Source of the DNA: Kitasatospora sp. CB01950
GTDB taxonomy: Bacteria > Actinomycetota > Actinomycetes > Streptomycetales > Streptomycetaceae
DNA: 64,000 nt
Reading direction: 5' to 3'
Assembly: GCF_001905465.1 (NCBI RefSeq)
Contig: NZ_LISX01000009.1
Coordinates: 196,593 to 260,592, forward strand
The notes under the pieces were generated by a model, which saw only the letters and a list, made by a program, of their open reading frames with translations, did not search any database and was not told the DNA's origin. A program made the position numbers and the translations under genes. Shown in pieces: positions 20,873-29,075 of the stretch (positions are counted from its first letter, which is position 1; every line of letters begins with the position of its first letter).

Positions 20873-21337
20873 GTGTTCAAGACCGTACTGATGATCGAAA
20901 AGGCACTCTCCGACGCCGACGTGGAACTGGTCACCACGCTCCACGGCGAGGAGAAGGTGTCCTTCGTCGTCCTGATGCAACCGCGCGGCAAGCAGGACGA
21001 ACTGCTGCGCGCCCTGGACGATGTGGCCCTCGGCCATCTCGACCAGGCGGTGCACGAGCACGACGAGGCCGCCGGCGACGAACCGACCCTGGCCGGGGAG
21101 TCCCTGGAACACAGCCTGCGCCACCTGCGCCGCTCCGGTGCGGAGGCGGTCGGCGAGGTGGTCGAGCAGCAGCCGCTGGTGCGTCTGCGCGAGGTGGTCG
21201 AGGAGTTCCGGGCCGACGAGGTGCTGGTGCTGACCTCGCCGCACTTCGTCGAGGAGTTCTTCCACCGCGACTGGGCCTCCCGCGCCCGGCACGAGGTCGG
21301 CGTCCCCGTCCTCAAGCTGTTCGCCAGCGACTCCTGA
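20873..21337 (+). CDS. Conserved actinobacterial protein, USP-like
   Basis: A 154-residue protein I recognise only as a conserved streptomycete family. The pattern FKTVLMIEKALSDADVELVTTLHGEEKVSFVVLM, a long helical centre and ADEVLVLTSPHFVEEFFHRDWASRARHEVGVPVLKLF resembles an alpha/beta, universal-stress-protein-like fold. It is acidic and has no membrane segment. The GTG at 20873 has GAAGGGA upstream. An in-frame GTG at 20831 preceded by AGGAGGGG would add 14 residues and cannot be excluded. It lies upstream of murC on the same strand. Confidence 0.75.
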   Translation: MFKTVLMIEKALSDADVELVTTLHGEEKVSFVVLMQPRGKQDELLRALDDVALGHLDQAVHEHDEAAGDEPTLAGESLEHSLRHLRRSGAEAVGEVVEQQPLVRLREVVEEFRADEVLVLTSPHFVEEFFHRDWASRARHEVGVPVLKLFASDS

Positions 21338-21431
21338 CCGCCCTCCCGATTAGGGCAGAATCGTCCCGTGGCACCGCCCTGCAAGCGGGCCGCGGGACGC
21401 CCCATTCCGACCTCGCCTGTACGGAGCAGCC

Positions 21432-22838
21432 TTGAACGACGCCGCGCACGACCTGCACGCCCCGCACTTCATCGGCATCGGCGGCGCCGGCATGTCCGGC
21501 CTGGCGAAGATCCTCGCGGTGCGCGGCGCCACCGTCTCGGGCAGCGACGCCAAGGAGTCGGAGACCGTGCGGGCGCTGCGCGAGCTGGGCGCGACGGTGT
21601 ACGTCGGCCACGCGGCCGAGCACCTGCCGGCCGGGACGAGCAGCGTGGTGGTCTCCAGCGCGATCCGCGCCGACAACCCGGAGCTGGTCGCTGCGCAGGA
21701 GCGCGGCGTCCCGGTGGTGCACCGTTCGGACGCGCTGGCCGCGCTGATGGGCGGCCGTCGGGCGCTCGCGGTGGCGGGCACGCACGGCAAGACCACCACC
21801 ACCTCGATGCTGGCGGTCAGCCTGGGCGAACTGGGTCTGGAGCCGTCGTACGCGATCGGCGGCGACCTGGACCTGCCGGGGTCGAACGCGCACCACGGCG
21901 CGGGCGAGATCTTCGTCGCGGAGGCGGACGAGAGCGACCGCAGCTTCCACAAGTACGCGCCCGAGGTGGCGATCGTCCTCAACGTGGAGCTGGACCACCA
22001 CGCCAACTACGCGTCGATGGAGGAGATCTACGAATCCTTCGAGACCTTCGTCGGCCGGATCGTCCCCGGCGGCACCCTGGTGGTGTCGGCCGACCACGAG
22101 GGCGCCCGGGAGCTGACCCGCCGGGTCGCCGGGCGCGAGGGCCTGAACGTGGTGACGGTCGGCGCGGCCGAGGACGCGGACGTGCGGGTGCTGTCGGTGG
22201 CGGCGCGCGGCATGACCAGCGAGGTGACGGTCGAACTGGGCGGCGAGCAGCTGGCGTTCACCGTCTCGGTGCCGGGCCGGCACTACGCGCACAACGCGGT
22301 GGCGGCGCTGGCCGCGGGCGTCGCGCTGGGCGTTCCGGCGGACGGGCTGGCGAAGGCGCTGGGCGCGTACACCGGCGTGAAGCGGCGGCTGCAGCTGAAG
22401 GGCGAGGCGCGCGGCGTGCAGGTGATCGACTCGTACGCGCACCACCCGACCGAGATGGCCGCCGACCTGGAGGCGATCCGCGAGGCCGCGGGCGAGGCCC
22501 GGGTGCTGGTGGTGTTCCAGCCGCACCTGTTCTCCCGCACCCAGCAGCTGGCCGAGGAGATGGGCCAGGCGCTGGCGCTGGCGGACGGCTCGGTGGTGCT
22601 GGACATCTACCCGGCCCGCGAGGACCCGATCCCGGGCGTCACCGCCGAGCTGATCATCGACGCGGCCCGCCGGGCCGGTGCGGACGTCCGCGCCGAGCAC
22701 GAGTTCGCCGCCGCGCCCGCCGTGCTGGCCGCCCTGGCCCGGCCCGGTGACCTGGTGCTGACCATGGGCGCGGGCGACGTCACCAACCTGGGCCCGGAAA
22801 TTCTGGCCGCCCTGGCGGACGTTGCACCTGCTGTCTGA
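21432..22838 (+). CDS. murC: UDP-N-acetylmuramate--L-alanine ligase
   Basis: Adds L-Ala to UDP-MurNAc in peptidoglycan synthesis. The 468 residues begin with the UDP-binding HFIGIGGAGMSGLAKIL, then the ATP loop VAGTHGKTTTTSM (Lys120), EADESDRSF, and the C-terminal domain motifs IDSYAHHPTEM and FQPHLFSRT. The start is TTG, an infrequent choice for an essential enzyme, with GGAG five bases upstream. It is located outside the division/cell-wall cluster, as in other streptomycetes. It is followed by msrB at 27 bp, so the two probably share a transcript. Confidence 0.96.
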   Translation: MNDAAHDLHAPHFIGIGGAGMSGLAKILAVRGATVSGSDAKESETVRALRELGATVYVGHAAEHLPAGTSSVVVSSAIRADNPELVAAQERGVPVVHRSDALAALMGGRRALAVAGTHGKTTTTSMLAVSLGELGLEPSYAIGGDLDLPGSNAHHGAGEIFVAEADESDRSFHKYAPEVAIVLNVELDHHANYASMEEIYESFETFVGRIVPGGTLVVSADHEGARELTRRVAGREGLNVVTVGAAEDADVRVLSVAARGMTSEVTVELGGEQLAFTVSVPGRHYAHNAVAALAAGVALGVPADGLAKALGAYTGVKRRLQLKGEARGVQVIDSYAHHPTEMAADLEAIREAAGEARVLVVFQPHLFSRTQQLAEEMGQALALADGSVVLDIYPAREDPIPGVTAELIIDAARRAGADVRAEHEFAAAPAVLAALARPGDLVLTMGAGDVTNLGPEILAALADVAPAV

Positions 22839-22865
22839 GTCGAACGGCGAGCCCTGGAGAGTGTC

Positions 22866-23270
22866 GTGAGCTACGAGGTCGAGAAGTCCGACGCCGAGTG
22901 GCGCGCCGAGCTGAGCCCCGAGGAGTACCACGTGCTCCGCGAGGCCGGCACCGAGCGCCCGTTCGTCGGCGAGTACACCGACACCAGGACGGTCGGCGTG
23001 TACAGCTGCCGGGCATGCGGGGCGGAGCTGTTCAGCAGCGAGACGAAGTTCGATTCGCACTGCGGCTGGCCGTCGTACTACGCGCCGCTGGCCGGGGACT
23101 CGGTGGAGTACCTGGAGGACAGCACGCTCGGGATGCGCCGGGTCGAGGTGCGGTGCAAGAGCTGCGGCAGCCACCTCGGGCATGTGTTCGAGGGCGAGGG
23201 CTACGGCACGCCGACCGACCAGCGGTACTGCATCAACTCGATCTCGCTGCGGCTGAAGCCCGCCGAGTAG
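22866..23270 (+). CDS. msrB: Peptide-methionine (R)-S-oxide reductase
   Basis: Repairs oxidised methionine R-sulfoxide in proteins. The 134 residues show two zinc CxxC pairs (CRACG and CKSCG), the HCGWPSYYAPL motif, and RYCINSISLRLKP with the catalytic Cys. The GTG start has GGAGAG just upstream. It directly follows murC. Confidence 0.96.
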   Translation: MSYEVEKSDAEWRAELSPEEYHVLREAGTERPFVGEYTDTRTVGVYSCRACGAELFSSETKFDSHCGWPSYYAPLAGDSVEYLEDSTLGMRRVEVRCKSCGSHLGHVFEGEGYGTPTDQRYCINSISLRLKPAE

Positions 23271-23338
23271 GGCGCGACCACGCCCGCCCCGTGGAAGACT
23301 GGTCGCTCTCGATCGGTCTGGACGTGGGTGGGGCGGGC

Positions 23339-25438
23339 GTGGCGCGGCGGCGGTCTTCCGGGGTGTGGTCGGTACTGGCGGAGGCGCAGCGTGAGCAGCA
23401 CCGCCGCGTGGAGGCGCAGCGGAAGGCGGCGGCCGCGCAGCAGCGCGACCACGAGCGCGCGCAGCGCGAGGCGCAGCGGGCAGCGGCCCGGGGCGAACGT
23501 GAGGCGCTGAAGGCGTACCAGCAGCAGCGGGACGCGGACGCGGCCCGCCGGACGGCCGAACTGGACGACCGGGTGGCCGAGTTGCGCGGCGTGCTGGCGG
23601 CGGGCCTGGCCGGGCCCGGGTTCTCGCTGGCGGAGCAGAGCCGGGGCGGACAGGGCGCGATTCCGCCGTTCGACCCGGGTCCGCTCGGTACGCCGGTGCC
23701 GATGCCCGATCAGAACTGGTACCTGGTGCCGCCGTTGACGGGCGCGCAGGCGTACAACCCGGCGGCCCGCCGCCAGTGGGAGGAGCAGGCCGCGCACGCG
23801 CGGGCCCGGTTCGAGTACGACTGGCAGGCGGCGTGGGCGGCCGAGCAGCAGCGGCAGCGTCAACTCGCCGACTACCGCACCCAGTACGACGCGTGGGCGA
23901 CCGAGCGGCACCGGTTGCTGGCCGGGCAGAGCACCCAGGCGGGCCGGCTCGAAGCGCGGCTGCGGGCGGGCGAGGCGGCGGCGGTCGCCGAGTACTTCGA
24001 GGCGGTGATCGACTGGCGGGAGGACTGGCCGGACGACTTCCCCACCGACGGCGAGACCTCCTGGGACGCCGACACCCGCCGCCTGGTGGTGCGGTGGGAG
24101 CTGCCCCCGTTCGACGTGGTGCCCTCCGTCGGCCGGTACCGGTACGTCCGCTCCGACGACCGCGAGGACGAGGTGGCGCGACCGGCCACCCAGCGCAAGG
24201 AGATCTACCGCGAGGTGCTCGCGCAGTGCGCGCTGCGGGTGCTGGCGGAGGTGTTCCGGGCCGACACCGGCGGGCTGATCTCCTCGGTCGGCCTGAACGG
24301 CGTCGTGGTGGCCCCGGACCCGGCGACCGGCCAGGAGGGCGACCGCTGCCTGCTGGCCGTCGAGGTCGACCGGGAGACCTTCGCCGGACTGGCGCTGGAC
24401 CGGGTCGCCCCACTGGACTGCCTGCTGGAGGCGCTCGGCGGACGACTCTCCGCCCGTCCCGAGAAGGCCGACACGGTGGCCGCGATCCCGGCCGCCGCGA
24501 CCTCCGCCGTCGACGGCGACGAGCCGGACCTGTTCGCGATGGACCCGATCGAGTTCGAGAAGCTGATCGCCGAACTGTTCCGCCGCCGCGGCTTCCGCAC
24601 CAGCACCACCGCCCGCAGCGGGGACGAGGGCGTCGACGTCCTCGCCGAGGACCCGGACCCGATCACCGGCGGCAAGATCGTCATCCAGGCCAAGCGCTAC
24701 CGGCACACCGTCTCCCCCAGTGCCGTCCGCGACCTGGAGTCCACCATGCGCCGCCAGGGCGCCAACCGCGGCATCCTGGTCACCACCTCGGGCTTCGGCC
24801 CCGGCTCCCGCAAGCACGCCGCGGGCCAGCCGCTCACCCTGGTGGACGGCCCGATGCTGCTCACCCTGCTCCGCGAGCACGGCCTCCCGGGGCGGCTCGG
24901 CCCCGCCGAGATCCCGGCGCAGCGCGCCGAGGAGCCGGCCGCCGTCGAGTTGGCGCCCGGCCAGAACACCGTGCTGCCCGACGGCGAGGTGCGGGTGCGC
25001 TTCCGGGCCGGCGGCGCGGACGCCGACCTGACGCTGCTGCTGCTCGACACCGGCGGCAAGGTCCGGGCCGACGAGGACTTCGTCTTCTACCACCAGCCGA
25101 CCGCCGAGAACGGCGCCGTCACCCTGGAGCCGGGCGACGGCAGCGCGACCGTCCGCACGGCGCGGCTGCCGGCCGCGATCCACCGGGTCGCGATCTCGGT
25201 CAACCTCGACGCCGACACCGACGCCACCTGCGCCGACCTGGTGGACCCGACCGTGGAACTCGCCTCCGGCCCCGCCCGCTGGCTCTTCCGCCCGCCCACC
25301 GACCCGGCCATCTCCGCCATGCTGGTCGCCGAGCTCTACCGCCACCCCGCCGACGGCTGGAAACTCCGCGCCGTCGGCCAGGGCTGGTCCGACGGCCTCG
25401 CGGGCCTGGCTCGCGACCACGGCGTCGAGGTGGAGTGA
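23339..25438 (+). CDS. Mrr-type restriction endonuclease fused to a TerD-like domain
   Basis: A 699-residue multidomain protein. Residues about 10-85 form a charged Gln/Arg/Ala-rich coiled coil; a second helical region follows. Residues about 398-515 are an Mrr-like nuclease domain (DPIEFEKLIAELFRRRGF) with the D433...Q450-A-K452 catalytic pattern in GDEGVDVLAE and VIQAKRY. Residues about 540-699 look like TerD: LTLLLLDTGGKVRADEDFVFY, then LYRHPADGWKLRAVGQGW. This architecture has been described in general for Ter-linked stress systems. Start alternatives are GTG 23291 and 23324; 23339 gives the N-terminus MARRRSSGVW. No methyltransferase is adjacent. Confidence 0.85.
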   Translation: MARRRSSGVWSVLAEAQREQHRRVEAQRKAAAAQQRDHERAQREAQRAAARGEREALKAYQQQRDADAARRTAELDDRVAELRGVLAAGLAGPGFSLAEQSRGGQGAIPPFDPGPLGTPVPMPDQNWYLVPPLTGAQAYNPAARRQWEEQAAHARARFEYDWQAAWAAEQQRQRQLADYRTQYDAWATERHRLLAGQSTQAGRLEARLRAGEAAAVAEYFEAVIDWREDWPDDFPTDGETSWDADTRRLVVRWELPPFDVVPSVGRYRYVRSDDREDEVARPATQRKEIYREVLAQCALRVLAEVFRADTGGLISSVGLNGVVVAPDPATGQEGDRCLLAVEVDRETFAGLALDRVAPLDCLLEALGGRLSARPEKADTVAAIPAAATSAVDGDEPDLFAMDPIEFEKLIAELFRRRGFRTSTTARSGDEGVDVLAEDPDPITGGKIVIQAKRYRHTVSPSAVRDLESTMRRQGANRGILVTTSGFGPGSRKHAAGQPLTLVDGPMLLTLLREHGLPGRLGPAEIPAQRAEEPAAVELAPGQNTVLPDGEVRVRFRAGGADADLTLLLLDTGGKVRADEDFVFYHQPTAENGAVTLEPGDGSATVRTARLPAAIHRVAISVNLDADTDATCADLVDPTVELASGPARWLFRPPTDPAISAMLVAELYRHPADGWKLRAVGQGWSDGLAGLARDHGVEVE

Positions 25439-25468
25439 CCCGGGGGCGCGGGCACAGGTTTCGCGCCC

Positions 25469-26383
25469 CTACAGCGTCCGGCTGTGTTTCCACTCCTCCG
25501 CGCAGACCCGGTACCCGAACCAGTCGTTGATCGCGAGCATCGGCGCGTTGTCCCCGTCGTTGTTGGTGTACGCGGCCGCCAGCCCCCGCTCCTGGGCGCG
25601 CCGAAGCGCATGGGCCTTGGCGAGCTTGGCCAGCCCGCGCCCGCGGTGCGTGGAGCGGGTCGCGGTGAAGCCCGACCAGTAGTTGCGTCCGTCGGTCTGG
25701 GCCGCCGAGAACGCGACGGCCTCGCCGCCGTCGAGCACCACCGACGTCAAGGCGTGGTCCTGGTCGGGCCGTTGCCAGATCTCGGCGAGCCAGCCCTCGT
25801 AGGACTGGTCCTCCAGGGCGAGGTCGCCGGGTTCGGCGCGGGTGCCGTCGATGTCGACCAGGTAGATCGGGTAGGGGTCGTCCAGGAAGTCGGCGGCGGT
25901 GCGCAGTTCGATGCCGGCCGGGGTGGGCGGCAGCGGCGGGAGCGGGACGGTGAGGTCGCGGCCGGCGAACTGGGCGCGGCGGCCGCGGCGGTAGCCGCGC
26001 GCGGCGGCGAAGCCGAGGGCTTCGGGGGTGCCGTCCGCCCAGCCGTGGACGTCGCGGACGTCGAGCGCGGCGAGTTCGCGTTCGGCGGCGGCGAGCAGCG
26101 CGGTGGCGATGCCCGCGCCGCGGTGCTCGGGCAGCACGCTGACGTTCAGGAAGCCCTGGTGGGGGGTGGTGCTCTCGGTGACCGGGCCGAACCTCGCGGA
26201 GCCGACGACCTGCCCGCCGCGTTCGGCGACCAGCAGGTGGTAGTGCGGAAGGCCGACGAGCCAGTTGGTCACCTCGGGCGTGATGACCAGGTGCGGTCGG
26301 CCGGCCCGGTAGGCCTCGGTGGCCCCGGCGGCGTCCTCGGGGGCGAACGGGCGGATGTGGTACGGCATCGAAGTCATAGGCAT
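25469..26383 (-). CDS. Tandem-GNAT acetyltransferase
   Basis: A 304-residue protein with two GNAT halves. The first (about 6-150) has LNVSVLPEHRGAGIATALL, the acetyl-CoA loop; the second (about 158-304) has TATRSTHRGRGLAKLAKAHALRRAQERGL, another acetyl-CoA loop, then YTNNDGDNAPMLAINDWFGYR. Such double GNATs include mycothiol synthase relatives, but the spacing and C-terminus do not establish that role. The first ATG lacks a ribosome-binding site; ATGs at codons 3 and 6 are alternatives. It is divergent from the DUF692 locus. Confidence 0.88.
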   Translation of the reverse strand: MPMTSMPYHIRPFAPEDAAGATEAYRAGRPHLVITPEVTNWLVGLPHYHLLVAERGGQVVGSARFGPVTESTTPHQGFLNVSVLPEHRGAGIATALLAAAERELAALDVRDVHGWADGTPEALGFAAARGYRRGRRAQFAGRDLTVPLPPLPPTPAGIELRTAADFLDDPYPIYLVDIDGTRAEPGDLALEDQSYEGWLAEIWQRPDQDHALTSVVLDGGEAVAFSAAQTDGRNYWSGFTATRSTHRGRGLAKLAKAHALRRAQERGLAAAYTNNDGDNAPMLAINDWFGYRVCAEEWKHSRTL

Positions 26384-26456
26384 GTCACGTTAGTCAGTCG
26401 TTCGCCTGCGCGCCGCTGAATTTCCCCCACCTGCGGGCCGTGGTGTTCAGTGGGCG

Positions 26457-26485
26457 GGAAAGCTCAAGTTCAGCTCTGAGTTTCC
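26457..26485. promoter_or_regulatory. Inverted repeat in the GNAT / DUF692 divergent region
   Basis: GGAAAGCTCA (26457-26466) faces TGAGTTTCC (26477-26485), an inverted repeat with one extra base in the left arm. It sits between divergent starts at 26383 and 26575 and could be an operator for either gene. No clear -10/-35 pair was seen. Confidence 0.3.
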
Positions 26486-26574
26486 GGTGTCCCGCTTGGC
26501 AAGGGGCCCGACCGGATACACCCTCGGCGAGGGGGACCGAGGCCGTCGAAAGGCCCGGCGGGAAGGGGTGGAAT

Positions 26575-27447
26575 ATGTCGTCGCACGGAATTCCGCGGCT
26601 GGGCACGGGTCTTGGCTGGCGCCCCGAGATCGACACCGCCGTCGAGCGGCTGCCCGGGCTGGACTGGGTGGAGGTGGTCGCGGAGAACGTCTGCGCCGAT
26701 CATCTGCCGCCGTCGCTGGTGGCGTTGCGGGCCCGGGGCGTCACCGTCGTCCCGCACGGTGTCTCGCTGGGTCTCGGGGATGCCGCGGAGCCCGCTCCGG
26801 CGCGCGTCGCCCGGCTGGCGTCGGTCGCCGAGGCGCTGGGTTCGCCGCTGGTCAGCGAGCATCTGGCGTTCGTCCGGGCGGGCGGTCTGGAGGCCGGTCA
26901 CCTGCTGCCGGTGCCGCGGACCCGGGAGGCGCTGCGGGTGGTGGCGGCCAATGTGCGGATCGCCCAGCAGGAGCTGCCGGTGCCGCTGGCGCTGGAGAAC
27001 ATCGCCGCCCATCTCGCGTGGCCGGGCGACGAGTTGACGGAGGCGCAGTTCCTCGCCGAGCTCGTCGAGCGCACCGGCGTGCACCTGCTGGTGGACGTCG
27101 CCAACCTGCACACCAACCGGGTCAACCTGGGCATCGACCCGGCCGCCGAACTCGACCGGCTGCCGCTGGACGCGCTCGCCTACGTGCACGTCGCGGGCGG
27201 GGTGGAGCGCGACGGCGTCTGGCACGACACCCACACCCACCCCGTCACCGCGCCCGTGCTGGAGGTGCTCGCCGCGCTGTGCGAACGCACCGACCCGCCC
27301 GGGGTGCTGCTGGAGCGGGACGGCGCCTACCCGCCGCCCGCCGAACTGTCCGCCGAACTCGACGCCATCCGCCGGGTCCACCGCACGGCCCGTGCCCATC
27401 GGGAGGAGCCCGACCTTGTCCGAACGGGACGAATACCTGATCCGTGA
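26575..27447 (+). CDS. DUF692 / multinuclear non-haem iron oxidative enzyme (MNIO) family protein
   Basis: A 290-residue TIM-barrel protein of the DUF692 family, whose characterised members (MbnB, TglH) are multi-iron enzymes that oxidatively remodel cysteine in ribosomal peptides. Candidate metal and active-site residues are H61 (VPHGVSL), H96 (VSEHLAF), E141-N142 (ALENIAAHL), D174/N177/H179 (VDVANLHTN), H205 (YVHVAGG), D218/H220/H222 (HDTHTH) and E247 (LLERDG). The ATG at 26575 has AAGGGG upstream. It overlaps the next small gene by 32 bp and sits upstream of two TIGR04222-like membrane proteins. The substrate is unknown. Confidence 0.9.
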   Translation: MSSHGIPRLGTGLGWRPEIDTAVERLPGLDWVEVVAENVCADHLPPSLVALRARGVTVVPHGVSLGLGDAAEPAPARVARLASVAEALGSPLVSEHLAFVRAGGLEAGHLLPVPRTREALRVVAANVRIAQQELPVPLALENIAAHLAWPGDELTEAQFLAELVERTGVHLLVDVANLHTNRVNLGIDPAAELDRLPLDALAYVHVAGGVERDGVWHDTHTHPVTAPVLEVLAALCERTDPPGVLLERDGAYPPPAELSAELDAIRRVHRTARAHREEPDLVRTGRIPDP

Positions 27448-27853
27448 CCGCGCCGACGCCGAACTCGCCCTGGCCCGCCGCCACTTGGCAGCACGCCAGG
27501 AAGAGCTGCTGACCGCACTGGTGGCCGGCGGCCCCGCGCCGGCCGGCTTCGACCCGGCGCAACTGCGCATCCAGGCCGAAGGCCTGCTCGCCAAGCGCCG
27601 CGAGACCGTCGGCCATCTGATGCCCGAACTTCCCGAGCTGCTCGGCGCGGACTTCGCGCCGCTGTTCCGCCGCTACGCCACCGACCGACCGCTCACCGGC
27701 GGCTACCGGGCCGACGCCCGCGCCTTCGCCGACTGGGCACTGGACGCCGCGCCCACCGCGCCGTGGCACCCGGCACTGCACCGCCTGCTCCACCCGACGG
27801 CCCGCCGCTGGGCCCGCCTGCTGCCGCGCCGCACCGCCCGGGCGCACGGGTAG
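27416..27853 (+). CDS. Small partner protein of the DUF692 gene, function unknown
   Basis: A 145-residue protein starting at TTG 27416, which has an excellent GGGAGGAG site seven bases upstream and lies inside the end of the DUF692 gene. It is rich in Ala, Arg and Leu helices (DEYLIRDRADAELALARRHLAARQEELLTAL), then a second half with FAPLFRRYATDRPLTGGYRADARAFADWALDA. The layout recalls the partner/recognition proteins (DUF2063-like) often paired with DUF692 enzymes, but similarity is not strong enough to name it. A start at ATG 27392 lacks a ribosome-binding site. Confidence 0.75.
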   Translation: MSERDEYLIRDRADAELALARRHLAARQEELLTALVAGGPAPAGFDPAQLRIQAEGLLAKRRETVGHLMPELPELLGADFAPLFRRYATDRPLTGGYRADARAFADWALDAAPTAPWHPALHRLLHPTARRWARLLPRRTARAHG

Positions 27854-27903
27854 CCGCCGCACCGCCGCCATCCCGCACCACCGCACGAAAGGACATCGGG
27901 GGA

Positions 27904-28995
27904 ATGTGGAACACCCAGTTCGTCGTGGCCCTGGCCCTGGTCGCGTCGGCCGTGGCCGTCGCCACGGTCTTCAACCGGCGCTGCCGCCGGGTCACCGAAC
28001 CGAAAGGCCTGCCCGGACGCAGCATGCTGCTGCTGGAGGCCGCGTACCTGGCCGGCGGCCCGGCCCGGGCGGTGGACACCGCGCTGGTCCGGATGGAGCG
28101 CGAGGGCCGGGTGGTGATCTCCCGGGCCCACCGGGTGACGGTCACCGACAGCGAGCCGCGCGACGCCGTCGAGTCCGTGCTGATCACCGCGGTCGGCGGC
28201 CGCACCGGGCGGGACCTGTCCGTGCTGCGCACCTCCGTGGTGGGCAGCCGGGACGTGCAGCGGATCGGCGACCCGCTGGCCGCCCGCGGCCTGCTGCGCC
28301 GGCCCACCGCGATCAGGGCGGCCTGGCGGGCCCGCCGGCTGGTGGTGCTCGCGCTGGTGGTCACCCTGGCGCTGGGCACGGCCGCCACCCTCCAGTGGCT
28401 GTCCGGGCCGGCGCGGGACCAGAGCGCTCCGCCGTTCTTCCCGTTCGGCGCGCTGGCCATGATCGCCGCGCTGTACCTGGTGATCGGGCGGCCGCCGAAG
28501 GCGCCGATCACGCCCGCCGGGCTGCGCCAGCTGGGACTGGTTCGCGGCAGCAGCCCGTGGCGTCCGCGCGACGTGAGCGGGGAGCACGCCGTGCTGGTCG
28601 GCGCGTTCGCCCTGGACGGGGCCGCCGCGCTGACCGACGAGGAGCACCTGCTGCGCGAGGCGTTCGGCGGCGCCGTGGCCCGGCCGGTCCGGCTGACGAA
28701 GGCGGGCCGCCGGTCCGTCAGCAGCTTGGCCGGCGGGTCGGCGGCCGCGGGCAACGCGTGGTGCGGGGCCGCCTCCTACGCCTGCGGCTCGTCCTCGAAC
28801 CACTCGGGCGGGCATTCGGGCGGCGGCCACTCCGGCGGCGGGCACTCGCACTCGTGCGGCTCGTCCTCCGGCGGGGATTCGGGCGGGCATTCGGGCGGCC
28901 ACTCCTGCGGCGGCTCCTCGCACTCGTGCGGTTCGTCCAGCTCGTGCGGGTCGTCCGGTTCGAGCTGCGGGGGCGGCGGGGGCTGCGGTTCCTGA
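27904..28995 (+). CDS. TIGR04222-like membrane protein with Cys/His/Gly/Ser-rich C-terminal tail
   Basis: A 363-residue protein. TM1 is about residues 5-23, followed by Arg-rich NRRCRRV. A conserved domain (LLEAAYLAGGPARAVDTALVRM) spans 40-135. TM2 is about 146-166 and TM3 about 178-195. From 285 to the end the chain is low-complexity Gly/Ser/His/Cys. The tail holds cysteines 287, 294, 318, 335, 342, 348, 355 and 361 and eight histidines at 300-340. Positive-inside reasoning places both the domain and tail in the cytoplasm. The tail could be a metal-binding segment or a substrate of the adjacent DUF692 enzyme; neither is shown. Confidence 0.85.
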   Translation: MWNTQFVVALALVASAVAVATVFNRRCRRVTEPKGLPGRSMLLLEAAYLAGGPARAVDTALVRMEREGRVVISRAHRVTVTDSEPRDAVESVLITAVGGRTGRDLSVLRTSVVGSRDVQRIGDPLAARGLLRRPTAIRAAWRARRLVVLALVVTLALGTAATLQWLSGPARDQSAPPFFPFGALAMIAALYLVIGRPPKAPITPAGLRQLGLVRGSSPWRPRDVSGEHAVLVGAFALDGAAALTDEEHLLREAFGGAVARPVRLTKAGRRSVSSLAGGSAAAGNAWCGAASYACGSSSNHSGGHSGGGHSGGGHSHSCGSSSGGDSGGHSGGHSCGGSSHSCGSSSSCGSSGSSCGGGGGCGS

Positions 28996-29075
28996 ACGAA
29001 TCCTGTGTCACAGTTCGGTATCGCGGCAGGTGGATCAGTTCCGTTTGCCGCGCACACGGGACTAGAACAAACACC

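Noticed and set aside
28790..28990. Repeated HSGG/CGSS coding units considered as a CRISPR or DNA repeat array
   Set aside because: The units vary in length and are explained by low-complexity protein sequence; there are no spacers of even length.
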